Source of the DNA: CADEEN01 sp963751775
GTDB taxonomy: Bacteria; Pseudomonadota; Gammaproteobacteria; Burkholderiales; Burkholderiaceae_C
Assembly: GCA_963751775.1 (NCBI GenBank)
Contig: CAVVVW010000006.1
Span: 62,001 to 126,000 of the forward strand
Reading direction: 5' to 3'
Length of the DNA: 64,000 nt
Positions within the stretch are counted from its first letter, which is position 1. Every line of letters starts with the position of its first letter. The notes beneath the pieces were generated by a model. That model worked only from the letters and a program-made list of their open reading frames with translations. It was not told the DNA's origin and searched no databases. Positions 40,336 through 50,156 of this stretch are shown in pieces. Position numbers and translations under genes: made by a program.

Positions 40336-41868
40336 TCAGGCCAGGCCGGTCTTCTTGATCTTGCCAGTGTCGGTCTTTGGCAGTTCGGCGACGAATTCGA
40401 CGTGCTTCGGCGCCATGAAGTTCTCGAGTCTACCGGTGCAATGCTTGATCACGTCGCGCTCCGAGTAGCTATACCCCTGTTTGAGTACCACGAAGGCCTT
40501 CACCGCCTGGCCCAGCAGCGCGTCCGGCACGCCGACCACCGCGGCTTCGTAGACGCCCTCGAGCGCGTACAGCGCGTTCTCGACCTCGCGCGGGCTGACC
40601 TTCTCGCCGCGGCTCTTGATGATGTCGTCCTTGCGCGCGACGAAGTACAGCCAGCCTTCGGCGTCGGTGCGGAAGACGTCGCCCGAGTGCAGGATCATCT
40701 CGCCCGGGATCGGCCCTGGCTTGAGGCGCTTGGCGGTCTCGTCCGGCTTCTCCCAGTAGCCGCGCATCACGTTGCTGCCGCGGATCACCAGCTCGCCGGT
40801 GCTGCCGTTGGGCAGGCGCCGGCCGGCTTCGTCGACCAGCCAGACCTCCTCGTTCGGCATGCCGCGCCCGACGCTGGTCGGCCGGATGTCGAGTTGCTCG
40901 GGCGGCAGGTAGGTCACCCGCTTGCATTCGGTGAGGCCGTACATCGAGAACAGCTGCGCCTGCGGGAAGAGGCCGCGGAGCTGGCGGATGTGCTCCTCGG
41001 ACAGCGCCGCGGCGGTGTTGGTGATCATGCGCAGTGCGCGCAGGTCGTAGCTCGACAGCGTGCTCGAGGTTCATCAGCATCGAGAACATCGTCGGCACGC
41101 CGGGGAAGACGGTCACCCGCTCGCTGCGCCATCCGCTCCAGCACCTTGACCGGGAAGGTGAACGACCGCTCGAGCACCAGCGTGGCGCCGACCTTGAACG
41201 CTCATCAGCACCTGGTACAGGCCGTAGTCGAAGGCCAGCGGCAGCACGCAGATGATCACGTCGTCGTCTCTGCAGGCCCAGGTAGGTGCTGACCGAGCGC
41301 GCGGCGGACACCATGTTCAGGTGCGTCAGCATCACGCCCTTCGGGTCGCCGGTGGAGCCCGAGGTGTAGATGATGCTGGCCAGATCCTGATCGATGAGGC
41401 CGGGGTCGCCTGGCGCCGTCGAGCGGCCTTCGACCGGCTCGGGATAGCGGACGACTCGGGCATCTGGCCCTTCGGCCAGCCCGGCAACGATGCAGTGATG
41501 CACGCTGCGGTTTTGCGCCAGCGCGGCCTCGTAGACGGACGCCAGCGCCTGCACTGGTGATGAGCACGCCAGCCCGCGAGTCGTTCAGCATGTAGGCCAG
41601 CTTGTCGGCCTTGGTCAGCGGGTTGATCGGCATGAACACCGCGCCGGCCGCCAAGCGCGGCGAAGACGCCCGCCGCCAGCTCGATGCCGTTGTCCAGGAA
41701 CAGCGCGACGCGGTCGCCGCGCGCCACCCCGCGGCGCTGCAGCTCGGCCGCGAGCTGCGCGGCCCGCTGGGCCAGCTGCGCGTAGGTATAGGCGCGGTCG
41801 GCGCAGACCAGCGCGACCTTGTCTGGCGTTCGCGCCACCGAATGCGCCAGGAACTCATGTAGAAGCAT
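40336..41868 (-). CDS. Adenylate-forming acyl/amino-acid ligase (module A, frameshifted)
   Basis: The ANL-superfamily signature IIYTSGSTGDPKGVMLTH is intact. Downstream are SMYGLTECKRVTYLP, ELVIRGSNVMRGYWE, LHSGDVFRTDAEGWLYFVAR, DIIKSRGEKVSPREVE and the C-terminal Lys in KTDTGKIKK. It should activate a carboxylic acid as an adenylate and load the neighbouring ACP. It resembles the AMP ligases recorded in exosortase-associated EPS loci. Slips lie near 41650, 41580, 41275, 41200, 41125 and 41060, all within an otherwise conserved path. About 510 residues. Substrate unknown. Confidence 0.83.
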
Positions 41869-41898
41869 CTGCAGGCCTTTGTTCGATCGACTGCCTGG

Positions 41899-43884
41899 TC
41901 ACCCGACCGGCGCCGGCACCGGTGGCGCCGCAGCGGCAAACCGTGCGGTGCCCGGTTGCACATAGGCGTCGTGCAGCAGCATCGTCGACAGGATGCCGAC
42001 GAAGGCCATGTTGTCGCCGAAGCCGATCGCCCGGCCCGTGCGGCACTTCTCGAACAGCTTGCCGACGGCCGCGGCGTCGAAGTAGCCCGCCTGCTCGATG
42101 CGCGACCGGCTGAACAGGTCGTCCACGTAGTCGACCGGCTTGCCGCCCTCGAAGAAGCTCTGGCTGTCCGGCGCGCGATAGGGCTGCTTGGTGCGGGTGC
42201 GGATCGACTCCGGCAGCAGGCCGGTCATCGCCTTCTTCAGCAGGTACTTCTCCGTCAGGCCCTTCATCTTGAACTTCGGCGGCAGCCGGTTGGCGAATTC
42301 GATCAGCGCGGTGGTCCAGGAACGGGAAGCGCCCTTCGATCGAGTTGGCCATCGCGACGCGGTCGCCCTGCGAGCAGAGCAGGTAGCCCGACATCAGCGT
42401 GTGCGCCTCGACGTACTGGTCCTGGCCATCGGCGCCCAGCGCCCGATGTCCGCGGGCAAGCGTCTGGCGCGACGGCGGCGTAGGGATCCGATGCCCGCCA
42501 GGCGCTCGCGCACGTCGGCGGAGAAGAACTGCCAGATGCGGCGGGTCGTCGTCCAGCGCGGAATGTGCGCGAAGTAGGGCTCGCCGCAGGTGCTCCAGCC
42601 CCTCGCTGAAGAAGCGCTGCGTGAACGCCCGGCCGGCGGCCGGCGAGTGCTGCAGGTACGGGTAGAGCCGCTCCAGGATGCGCGGCGCGCGACTTCGACT
42701 CCGGCGCCCGCGCCATGAAGCGCCGGATCTTCGCTTCCTTGAACAGGTCGTAGCCGCCGAACACCTCGTCGGCGCCCTCGCCGGTCAGCACCACCTTGTA
42801 GCCGGCCTCGCGCACGCTTTGCGACAGCAGCATCAGCGGCGTCGGCGCGGTGCGCACGATCGGCGTCTCGGCGTGCCAGATCGTGCGCGGGAACGCCGCG
42901 GCGATGTCGGCGCGGCGTGCAGCGCACGGACGTATGGTCGGTGCCGAGGTACGCGACCAGTTCGTTCTGGTGCGCGCTCTCGTCGAACTCGGCGTCCTCG
43001 AAGGTGAGCGAGAACGTGCGCAGCGGCGTGTCGGTGAAGTTCTTGATCACCGAGGTGACGATCGACGAATCGAGCCCGCCGCTGAGGTAGGCGCCCACCG
43101 GCACGTCGGCGCGCAGCTGCAGGCGCACGGCGTCGATCAGCAGTGCGCGCAGCTCGTCGGCGCAGTCCTGCTCCGAGCGCGCGTCGCATCGGCGTCGGCG
43201 TCGGGGAAGCTCCAGTCCCAGTAGCGCTCGCACGCGCGTGCCGCGCTCGTCGACGACCATGGTGTGCCCCGGGGGCAGCGACTGCGACGCCCTCGAACAC
43301 CGTGCGCGGCGCCAGCGGCGACCAGAAGGTGAAGATCTCGCCCAGCGCGCGCGGATCGAGCCGGCGCGGCACGTCGGCGACGGCGAACAGCGCCTTCGAC
43401 CTCGGATGCAAACAGCAGCCGGCCGCCGGCGCGTGGTGTAGAACAGCGGGCGGATGCCGGTGCGGTCGCGCGCCAGCACCAGCCGCTGGCGCGTGACGTC
43501 CCACAGCGCGATCGCGAACTGGCCGTTCAGGTGCGCGACGAAGTCGTCGCCGTACTGCTCGTACAGGTGAACGATGACCTCGGTGTCGGAGTGCGTGTAG
43601 AAGCGGTGGCCCTGCCGCTCGAGGTCGCGCGCAGCTCGATGTAGTTGAAGATCTCGCCGTTGAAGATGACCCAGACGGTGCTGTCCTCGTTGTGGATCGG
43701 CTGCTCGCCGCCGGCGAGGTCGATGATGCTCAGGCGCGCATGCGCCAGGCCGATCGGGCCCGCACGATAGAACCCCGTGCCGTCGGGCCCGCGGTGATGC
43801 AGCTGCCCGATCATGGCCGACAGCTCGTTGTCGCTCGGCGGCTGCGGCGGGGCCGAGGCTGAGGATTCCCGCAATTCCGCACAT
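41899..43884 (-). CDS. asnB: Glutamine-dependent asparagine synthase-like amidotransferase (module A, frameshifted)
   Basis: The N terminus MCGIAGIL exposes the class II glutaminase Cys. YTHSDTEVIVHLYEQYGDDF, NGQFAIALWD and LARDRTGIRPLFY complete that domain. The synthetase domain has YLSGGLDSSIVTSVI, LTGEGADEVFGGYDLF and the C-terminal IRTRTKQPYRAPDSQSFFEG. Homologues in EPS loci are thought to amidate sugars or carrier-bound acids and not to make asparagine. At least eight slips are needed, the worst stretch being 42300-43600. About 660 residues. It is the first gene of module A and is divergent from the acyltransferase-like gene. Confidence 0.82.
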
Positions 43885-44198
43885 CGCTAGGCATCCACGG
43901 CGGTCGAAGTGGCCAGTGGCGCTGTCACGACAGCCGGAAGCGGGCTACAGCGTTCGCACCTGATTCCCATGCAACGACTCCACAGCATCACAAGGAGCAT
44001 TGCATTTCGACCTCAAAGACTCCCAACCTGAATTGTCAGGCTTGCAATGGATAATTATCGACGAAGATGATGGCCCGACGAGCGCGTCATCGACCCCATG
44101 AGTAAGTGGCGCTCTCACCACTCACTTGCCGGTCCTTGCTTCCACGTCTATCCGTGTGAGCTGGGGTATCCTCGATTCTCTTGAACGCCATATCAGGC
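43885..44198. other. Divergent intergenic region upstream of asnB and the GNAT-like gene
   Basis: No gene is seen in these 314 bases. The centre is AT-richer than its surroundings (around 44000-44065) and probably holds the promoters of both divergent transcripts, but I could not fix -35/-10 boxes. AGTAAGTGG (44101-44109) and CCACTCACT (44118-44126) form an imperfect hairpin with one mismatch and an 8-nt loop, a possible regulatory site. Confidence 0.5.
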
Positions 44199-45252
44199 AT
44201 GGGCAATCGCTACAGTATTCGGCAAAGTGACGGACGCGACCTCGAAGAAGAACTTGTCAGGCTGTGGTCGACCAACTTCGCAGAAACGTCGCCGAGCGCC
44301 GCCAGGGCCAAGGTTCGTCATGTGTACAACAGGAATCCGGCTGGGTCCGCGCTAGTCTTTACGATTCATGCGGCGGGAGATGCCGCCCCGGTTGGCGTCC
44401 AGAGCCTTCTTCCCCGGGCATATCAGTACAAGGGGCGATCGGTTCGCGTCGGATCGTATGTCGACTTCGTCGTCGACGCCGGCCATCGCACACTGGGCCC
44501 GGCCCTGATGCTGTTCAGGCGCAGTAGCGAGATCGGTGTTGCCAGCTTCGATTTCTTGCACGGCTCGCCCAATGCGCTCGCACAACCCGCGCTGACACGC
44601 GCCGGAGCTCGAGTGATCGGTTCCACTTGTGTGTACACAAAGGTTCAGCGTAGCGCTCACTACTTGAACACGCATCATGCCGCGGTGGGCCGCGCGCGTC
44701 GCCGCCTACGCTGTCGATGCTGCGATCCTGTGCCTGGACAGCTTCCGGCTCTTGCGCGCCGCTGTACGTCTGGAGTGGCGGGAGGTCAGCGCCTCCGATC
44801 CAGCATTGACAAGATTTGGGAAGGCCATCCCGAAAACCTTCTGCTTGCTCAGCGAACCACGGACATCCTGGAATGGCGCTACCCCATTGGTGGGCCAACC
44901 GCGCCGAAGCGAATCTGGCTGGCCAGCGATGCAAGTGGTTCACCACAAGGTTACGTCGTCTGGCGCGAAGTCGATGGGTTGCGCCGTCATCGGCGACTTC
45001 TTCTGCAGAATGCCCGAGACCAACACGCGCGCGCTCCTCGTCGGCTTCTGTCGGGAGATGCGCCGGTTCCCCTCAATCCATGTTGTGTCGCTTCAATTTT
45101 TCGGTTCGGCTGCGGTGAGCAAGATGGTCGGGCCGCCGGCTTCTTGCCGAGGCGCGGTGGGCAAGCCATTGTTGTCAAGGCGGCGAGTGTCCCGAAGCGA
45201 TGCCCCCGCTTCGGCCTGGTACTTCACGCCGTTTGACCTAGACACTGATTAA
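44199..45252 (+). CDS. GNAT-like acyltransferase of the EPS locus (frameshifted)
   Basis: The protein of about 350 residues reads in pieces: IRQSDGRDLEEELVRLWSTN, YQYKGRSVRVGSYVDFVVD, FLHGSPNALAQPALTRAGAR, QRTTDILEWRYPIGG and IGDFFCRMPETNTRALLVGF. It ends SAWYFTPFDLDTD. The layout, two GNAT-like halves with a conserved EWRY motif, is common in uncharacterised acyltransferases of polysaccharide loci. It may acylate a sugar or a lipid-linked intermediate. Slips lie near 44680, 44800 and 44960. Start MGNRYSIRQ at 44199. It opens the epimerase-dehydrogenase-glycosyltransferase operon. Confidence 0.55.
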
Positions 45253-45267
45253 CTATCTCAACGCCCC

Positions 45268-46273
45268 ATGAAAGTCCTCGTTACCGGCGCTGCCGGGTTC
45301 ATTGGCATGCACGTCTCGCAGGGCTGCTCGATCGAGGCGACGAAGTGGTTGGCCTGGACAACCTCAACGCCTACTACGATCCGCAATTCAAACGCGATCG
45401 ACTTGCCAGGCTGCAGCCGCACCCAGCGTTTCGTTTCGTCAAGATGGATGTCGGTGACAGGGAAGGCATGGCGGGTCTCTTTGCGCAGGAGCGCTTCGAT
45501 CGCGTGGTACATCTTGCGGCGCAAGCCGGCGTGCGCTACTCGCTGGTCAACCCGCACGCCTACATCGACAGCAACGTCGTCGGCTTTGCCAATGTTCTCG
45601 AGGGCTGCCGGCACCACCAGGTCCAGCATCTCGTGTATGCGTCCAGTTCCAGCGTGTACGGCGGCAATACCCGGATGCCGTTTTCAGAGCGGGACAGCGT
45701 CGACCATCCGGTCAGTCTCTACGCGGCCACCAAGAAGGCCAATGAACTGATGGCGCACGCCTACAGCCACTTGTTCGGCCTGCCAACGACCGGATTGCGG
45801 TTCTTCACCGTCTACGGGCCCTGGGGCCGCCCCGACATGGCGCTGTTCCTGTTCACCAAGGCCATCCTCGAGGGCCGCCCGATCGACATCTACAACCATG
45901 GGCAGATGGTGCGCGACTTCACCTACGTCGACGACATCGTCGAAGGGGTCGTGCGCGTGCTCGACCACATCGCCGACGCCGATCCATCGTTCGACACCGG
46001 TGCCCCGGATCCAGGCGTTCCAACGCGCCATATCGCATCTTCAACATCGGCAACAACCGGCCGGTGCAGCTGATGTCCTTCATCGAAGCGATCGAGTCAG
46101 CCCTCGGCCGCAAGGCGCAGAAGAATCTGATGCCGCTGCAGGATGGTGACGTGCCGGCAACGTTTGCCGACGTGAGTGCACTCGAGCAATGGACGGGATT
46201 CCGTCCGGCGACAACCGTGGATCAGGGCGTGGGCCGCTTCGTTGACTGGTATCGCACTTATTTCAAGGTCTGA
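45268..46273 (+). CDS. UDP-glucuronate 4-epimerase-type NAD-dependent epimerase (frameshifted)
   Basis: The SDR-extended epimerase starts MKVLVTGAAGFIGMHV. VVGLDNLNAYYDPQFKRDRL, HLAAQAGVRYSLVNPHAYI, YASSSSVYGGNTRMPFSE, LYAATKKANELMAHAY and FFTVYGPWGRPDMALFLF are diagnostic for UDP-GlcA 4-epimerases (CapI/LpsL type). It supplies UDP-galacturonate for the polymer. Slips lie near 45330 and 46020. About 335 residues after correction. It stands 15 nt after the GNAT-like gene and upstream of a UDP-sugar dehydrogenase. Confidence 0.88.
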
Positions 46274-46326
46274 CCGCTTGTAGTCAGCCACACATTCAGA
46301 TCGACGTTACTTAGGAGCCGCCGCAG

Positions 46327-47616
46327 ATGACGACCATTGCAGTTGTTGGATTGGGCTACGTGGGCTTGCCGCTCGCCGTCGAATTCGGCAAGACGTACCC
46401 GACCGTCGGGTTCGACCTCTCGGAGGCCAAGGTCAAGGCGTACTGCGGCTTCAATGATCCAACCGGCGAAGTGTCGAGCGCAGACCTGCGTGCCGCGACG
46501 CACTTGCGTTGCACCACCGATCCGAGTGTGCTGAAGAGCGCGGATTTCATCGTCATCGCCGTGCCGACGCCGGTCGACGACGCGCACAGCCCGGACTTCG
46601 GGCCACTGGTATCGAGCTCGCGAGATCGTCGGCGCCCACCTGAAGCCCGGCGCTGTGGTCGTCTACGAATCGACCGTCTACCCCGGGGCAACCGAGGAGA
46701 TCTGCGTGCCGATCCTCGGCGCGCGCTTCGGGGCTCGAATGGAAGCGTGACTTCTTCGTCGGCTACTCGCCCGGAGCGCATCAACCCCGGCGACAAGGAA
46801 CGCACGCTGACGAAGATCGTGAAGGTCGTATCGGGCGATACGCCGCGAGACACTGACCAAGGTGGCGGCGATGTACGGCTGCGATCATCACGGCCGGCGT
46901 CTATCCGGCCAGCAGCATCAAGGTCGCCGAGGCGGCGAAGGTCATCGAGAACACGCAGCGCGACCTGAACATCGCCTTGATGAACGAGCTGGCACTCATC
47001 TTTCGACTACATCGGCATCGACACGCTCGAGGTGCTGAAGGCGGCGGGCACCAAGTGGAACTTCCTGCCATTTCGACCCGGGGCTCGTCGGCGGCCACTG
47101 CATCGGCGTCGACCCGTACTACCTCACGCACAAGGCCGAACAGCTCGGCTATCACCCGCAGGTGATCCTCGCCGGGCGCCGCATCAACGACGGCATGGGC
47201 AAGTTCGTTGCCGAGCAGACTGTCAAGTCAGATGATCGACGCCGGCCTTCCCGGTCAAGGGCGCCAACGTCATCGTGCTCGGCCTCACGTTCAAGGAGAA
47301 CTGTCCGGACCTGCGCAACACGCAAGGTCATCGACGTGATCAAGGAACTCAAGTCGTTCGGCGTCAACGTCCACGTGCACGACCCCATCGCCGCGCCGCA
47401 GAAGCAGAGCACGAGTACGGCGTCTCGCTGACGCCCTGGGAGTCATTGCCGGTTGCCGATGCCATCGTCGCTGCCGTGTCGCACGCCGACTACGCCAAGC
47501 TGGGTATCGACGCGCTGTTGATGAAGCTGGTGCCGCAAGGCTTGTTCGTCGACGTCAAGAGCAGCTACGAAGCCGATGTGATCCGGGCCACTGGCCGTCG
47601 CGTATGGCGGCTGTGA
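46327..47616 (+). CDS. UDP-N-acetyl-D-hexosamine dehydrogenase (WbpO/TviB type, heavily frameshifted)
   Basis: The UDP-glucose/GDP-mannose dehydrogenase family protein begins TIAVVGLGYVGLPLAVEFGK. VPTPVDDAHSPDFGPL, YESTVYPGATEEICVPIL, the helix KVAEAAKVIENTQRDLNIAL and the catalytic-region GGHCIGVDPYYLTHKAE follow, and then VLGLTFKENCPDLRNTKVID. These match enzymes that oxidise UDP-GalNAc or UDP-GlcNAc to uronic acids. At least eight slips are needed. I resolved extra bases at 47227, about 47251 and 47323. About 427 residues. It sits between an epimerase and two glycosyltransferases. Confidence 0.85.
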
Positions 47617-47646
47617 TGGCCGCCGCGCGGTCCAGGTGGCCGCAAT

Positions 47647-48843
47647 GTGGTCCCGCAGCGCCGCCACAGTGCGGGTCGAACGAAGGTCCTCTTTCTCCTC
47701 AACGACCTTCGCGTCGGCGGCGCCGAGAAGCATGTCGTGTCACTGCTCAATGGCCTCGATCGTGATCGCTTTGCAACCTCACTCGTCTGTCTGAAGGCCG
47801 ACGATTCGCTGGCCCCTCAGATCCAGGCCGGCGCGTGCGACGGCGGTATCACGTTTCTCGGCGTCAAAGCCGGGCTGGATTTCGGCGCCGTCCGGCGGCT
47901 TGCAGGGTACTTGTCGCAGCAACAGCCCGACGTCGTCGTCTGCACGAACATGTACGCCTATCTGTTCGCGTGGCTCGCGCGTGGCAGGTACAGCAGCGCG
48001 CGACTGGTCGAGGTGTTCCACACGACGGAAGTCAGCAGCCGCAAGGAGGGCCTCTCGATGTGGCTCTATCGCCTGCTGGTGCGGCAGGCCGACCTGCTGG
48101 TCTATGTTTCGCACAATCAGGCGCAGTATTGGCGTGCGCGGCACCTGCGCGCGCGCCTCGAGGCGGTGATTCACAATGGCATCGACACCGCGCATTTCAC
48201 AGACCGCTGGAGCGACGCCGAGAAGCTTGCATATCGCCAAGCACTGGGCTTGGCGGCCACTGACTACGTGATCGGCATTTGCGCGGTACTGCGCCCTGAA
48301 AAGGAACATGCCGACCTGCTCAGAAGCATGGCTAGGCTCGGCGGCGAAGTGGGTTCGGTCAAGTGCATGATCATCGGCGATGGCCCTGAGCGCCCAGCCG
48401 TCGAGTCCCTCATCGACGAACTCGGCCTTCGCGATCGGGTCCGAATCACCGGGTTCATGCCCGACGTTCGACTGGCCGTTGCGTCGTGCGACGTGATGGC
48501 GCTTACGTCGCATGCTGTCGAGACGTTTTCGATTTCCGCGCTCGAATCGATGTCGCTCGGCAAACCGATGGTGATGACGAACATCGGTGGTGCTGCCGAA
48601 CAAGTGACAGACGGCGTCAATGGCTTTCTCTACCCAAAGGGCAACATCGACGCGTTGACCGATTGCATCCGAAGGCTCGCCGAACCGGTCGCACGCGCCG
48701 AGATGGGGCGGCAAGCGGCGTCGCTGGTGAGGCAGACGTTCGATGTCAGCACGATGGTGGCGGCGTTCGAGACTCGCCTCGCGTCTCTTGCCGGCACCGA
48801 ACCGCGAGCCGCGTTGGTGCCAGGCCCCGCCTCCCGGGTCTGA
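47647..48843 (+). CDS. Glycosyltransferase family 4
   Basis: The intact 398-residue GT-B protein has LNDLRVGGAEKHVVSLLNGL near the N terminus (donor/acceptor domain), VIHNGIDTAHF in the linker, ICAVLRPEKEHADLLRS and IGDGPERPAVESL. The nucleotide-sugar motif is ETFSISALESMSLGKPMVMTN (E-x7-E). It probably adds one sugar of the EPS repeat on the cytoplasmic face. Start at GTG 47647. The absence of slips in this and the next gene contrasts with the preceding dehydrogenase. Confidence 0.9.
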   Translation: MVPQRRHSAGRTKVLFLLNDLRVGGAEKHVVSLLNGLDRDRFATSLVCLKADDSLAPQIQAGACDGGITFLGVKAGLDFGAVRRLAGYLSQQQPDVVVCTNMYAYLFAWLARGRYSSARLVEVFHTTEVSSRKEGLSMWLYRLLVRQADLLVYVSHNQAQYWRARHLRARLEAVIHNGIDTAHFTDRWSDAEKLAYRQALGLAATDYVIGICAVLRPEKEHADLLRSMARLGGEVGSVKCMIIGDGPERPAVESLIDELGLRDRVRITGFMPDVRLAVASCDVMALTSHAVETFSISALESMSLGKPMVMTNIGGAAEQVTDGVNGFLYPKGNIDALTDCIRRLAEPVARAEMGRQAASLVRQTFDVSTMVAAFETRLASLAGTEPRAALVPGPASRV

Positions 48844-48864
48844 ATATCTCGCTGCATGTAGGGC

Positions 48865-50088
48865 ATGAGCGACGCCAATTCCGACATCGACCGCGCCGGG
48901 GTCAAGTCCACTGTGATCGTGCTGCCCGAGCTGCTGCCGGTGCCGCCCGTGAAGGGCGGTGCGGTCGAACATTGGGTCGACGAGGTCTGCAAGCGCATGG
49001 CCAAGACCGGCAGGGCGCTCGCCGTCGTGTCGCGCCCTGCCGGTGTGCCGGGTGTGCCGGGCGTGGAGTACATCGGCATCCCGTGGACGGCAAGCGAACG
49101 CTGGTTCGCGCGGCTCAAGGACCGTGTCAGCTGGCGCAACCCGCTGCGCTACCTGGCGAAGATTCAGATCGTGACGGCGTACGGCCGGCGCGTGGCGGCC
49201 GCGGTGCGCAAGTTCGACGTGATCTATGTGCACAACGAACCCAACCTGCTCTTGTTCATTCGGAAGAGGCAGGGGCAGCGCCTGGTGCTTCACATGCACA
49301 ACGATCACCTGACGATGCGCCTGTTCCGGCCGCTCTACCGTCGATTGCTCTCGAAGGCTGACCGGGTACTGTTCGTCAGTGACTACGTGCGGCAGCGCGC
49401 GGCCACATACTTCCCCGAGCACAGCCACCGGTTCAAGGTCGTCCTCAACGCAACGGACCCGGACGTGTTCAAGCCCTACGGGCTGCGCGGCGTCGCTGAG
49501 CTGGCCTCGACCGTGGACATCACCGCCGGTTGTCCGCATGTCCTGTACGTGGGCCGTTTGGTTCCGGTCAAGGGCGTCCACGTCCTGATTCAGGCGTTCG
49601 CCGAGGTGGTGCAGCGCATACCGAGTGCGCGGCTGGTAGTCACCGGGTCATCATTCTTTGCAGGGGCCGCACGAACGCCCTATGAGCAGGAACTCGAAGA
49701 CTTGGCGCGGCCGATCCAGTCATCGATCGTGTTCACCGGATATTTATCCCACGAGAAACTGCGCTACCTGTACGCGAGCGTCGACATCGTCGCGCTGCCA
49801 TCGATCTGGCACGACCCCTGCCCGTTGGTGACACTGGAGGCAATGGCGGCTGGCACCTGCGTTGTGGGCACCAGAGTCGGCGGGATTCCGGAGATGGTCA
49901 GCGACGGAGTCGATGGCGTGCTGGTGCCGCCAGACGATGCTCAAGCCCTTGCCGTGGCCATTTCAGCACTTTTCGAAGACGGAGCGCACAGGCAGGCGAT
50001 GGGCGCGGCGGGCCGCCGCAAGGTGATTGAACGCTTCAAGTGGGAACGGCTGGTGTGTGAAGTCGAGGCCGAGTTACCGCGCTCGTAG
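48865..50088 (+). CDS. Glycosyltransferase family 4
   Basis: The intact 407-residue protein starts with a conserved PVKGGAVEHWVDEVCKRMA. VLHMHNDHLTMRLF, VSDYVRQRA, VLNATDPDVFKPYG, LYVGRLVPVKGVHVLIQAF and the donor motif PCPLVTLEAMAAGTCVVGT show a GT4 fold with a retaining mechanism. It follows the previous glycosyltransferase by 21 nt and converges with the DUF4832 lipoprotein gene. Donor and acceptor unknown. Confidence 0.9.
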   Translation: MSDANSDIDRAGVKSTVIVLPELLPVPPVKGGAVEHWVDEVCKRMAKTGRALAVVSRPAGVPGVPGVEYIGIPWTASERWFARLKDRVSWRNPLRYLAKIQIVTAYGRRVAAAVRKFDVIYVHNEPNLLLFIRKRQGQRLVLHMHNDHLTMRLFRPLYRRLLSKADRVLFVSDYVRQRAATYFPEHSHRFKVVLNATDPDVFKPYGLRGVAELASTVDITAGCPHVLYVGRLVPVKGVHVLIQAFAEVVQRIPSARLVVTGSSFFAGAARTPYEQELEDLARPIQSSIVFTGYLSHEKLRYLYASVDIVALPSIWHDPCPLVTLEAMAAGTCVVGTRVGGIPEMVSDGVDGVLVPPDDAQALAVAISALFEDGAHRQAMGAAGRRKVIERFKWERLVCEVEAELPRS

Positions 50089-50156
50089 AAGCTCCATGTG
50101 AAGCGTGGGGGGTGTATGAAGCGCAAGTCTGCGACCTCACACGAGACACCCACCGA

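Noticed and set aside
47779..49581. 600-codon open frame opposite two glycosyltransferase genes
   Set aside because: Both genes on the plus strand are intact with clear GT4 motifs, and the antisense frame spans their junction.
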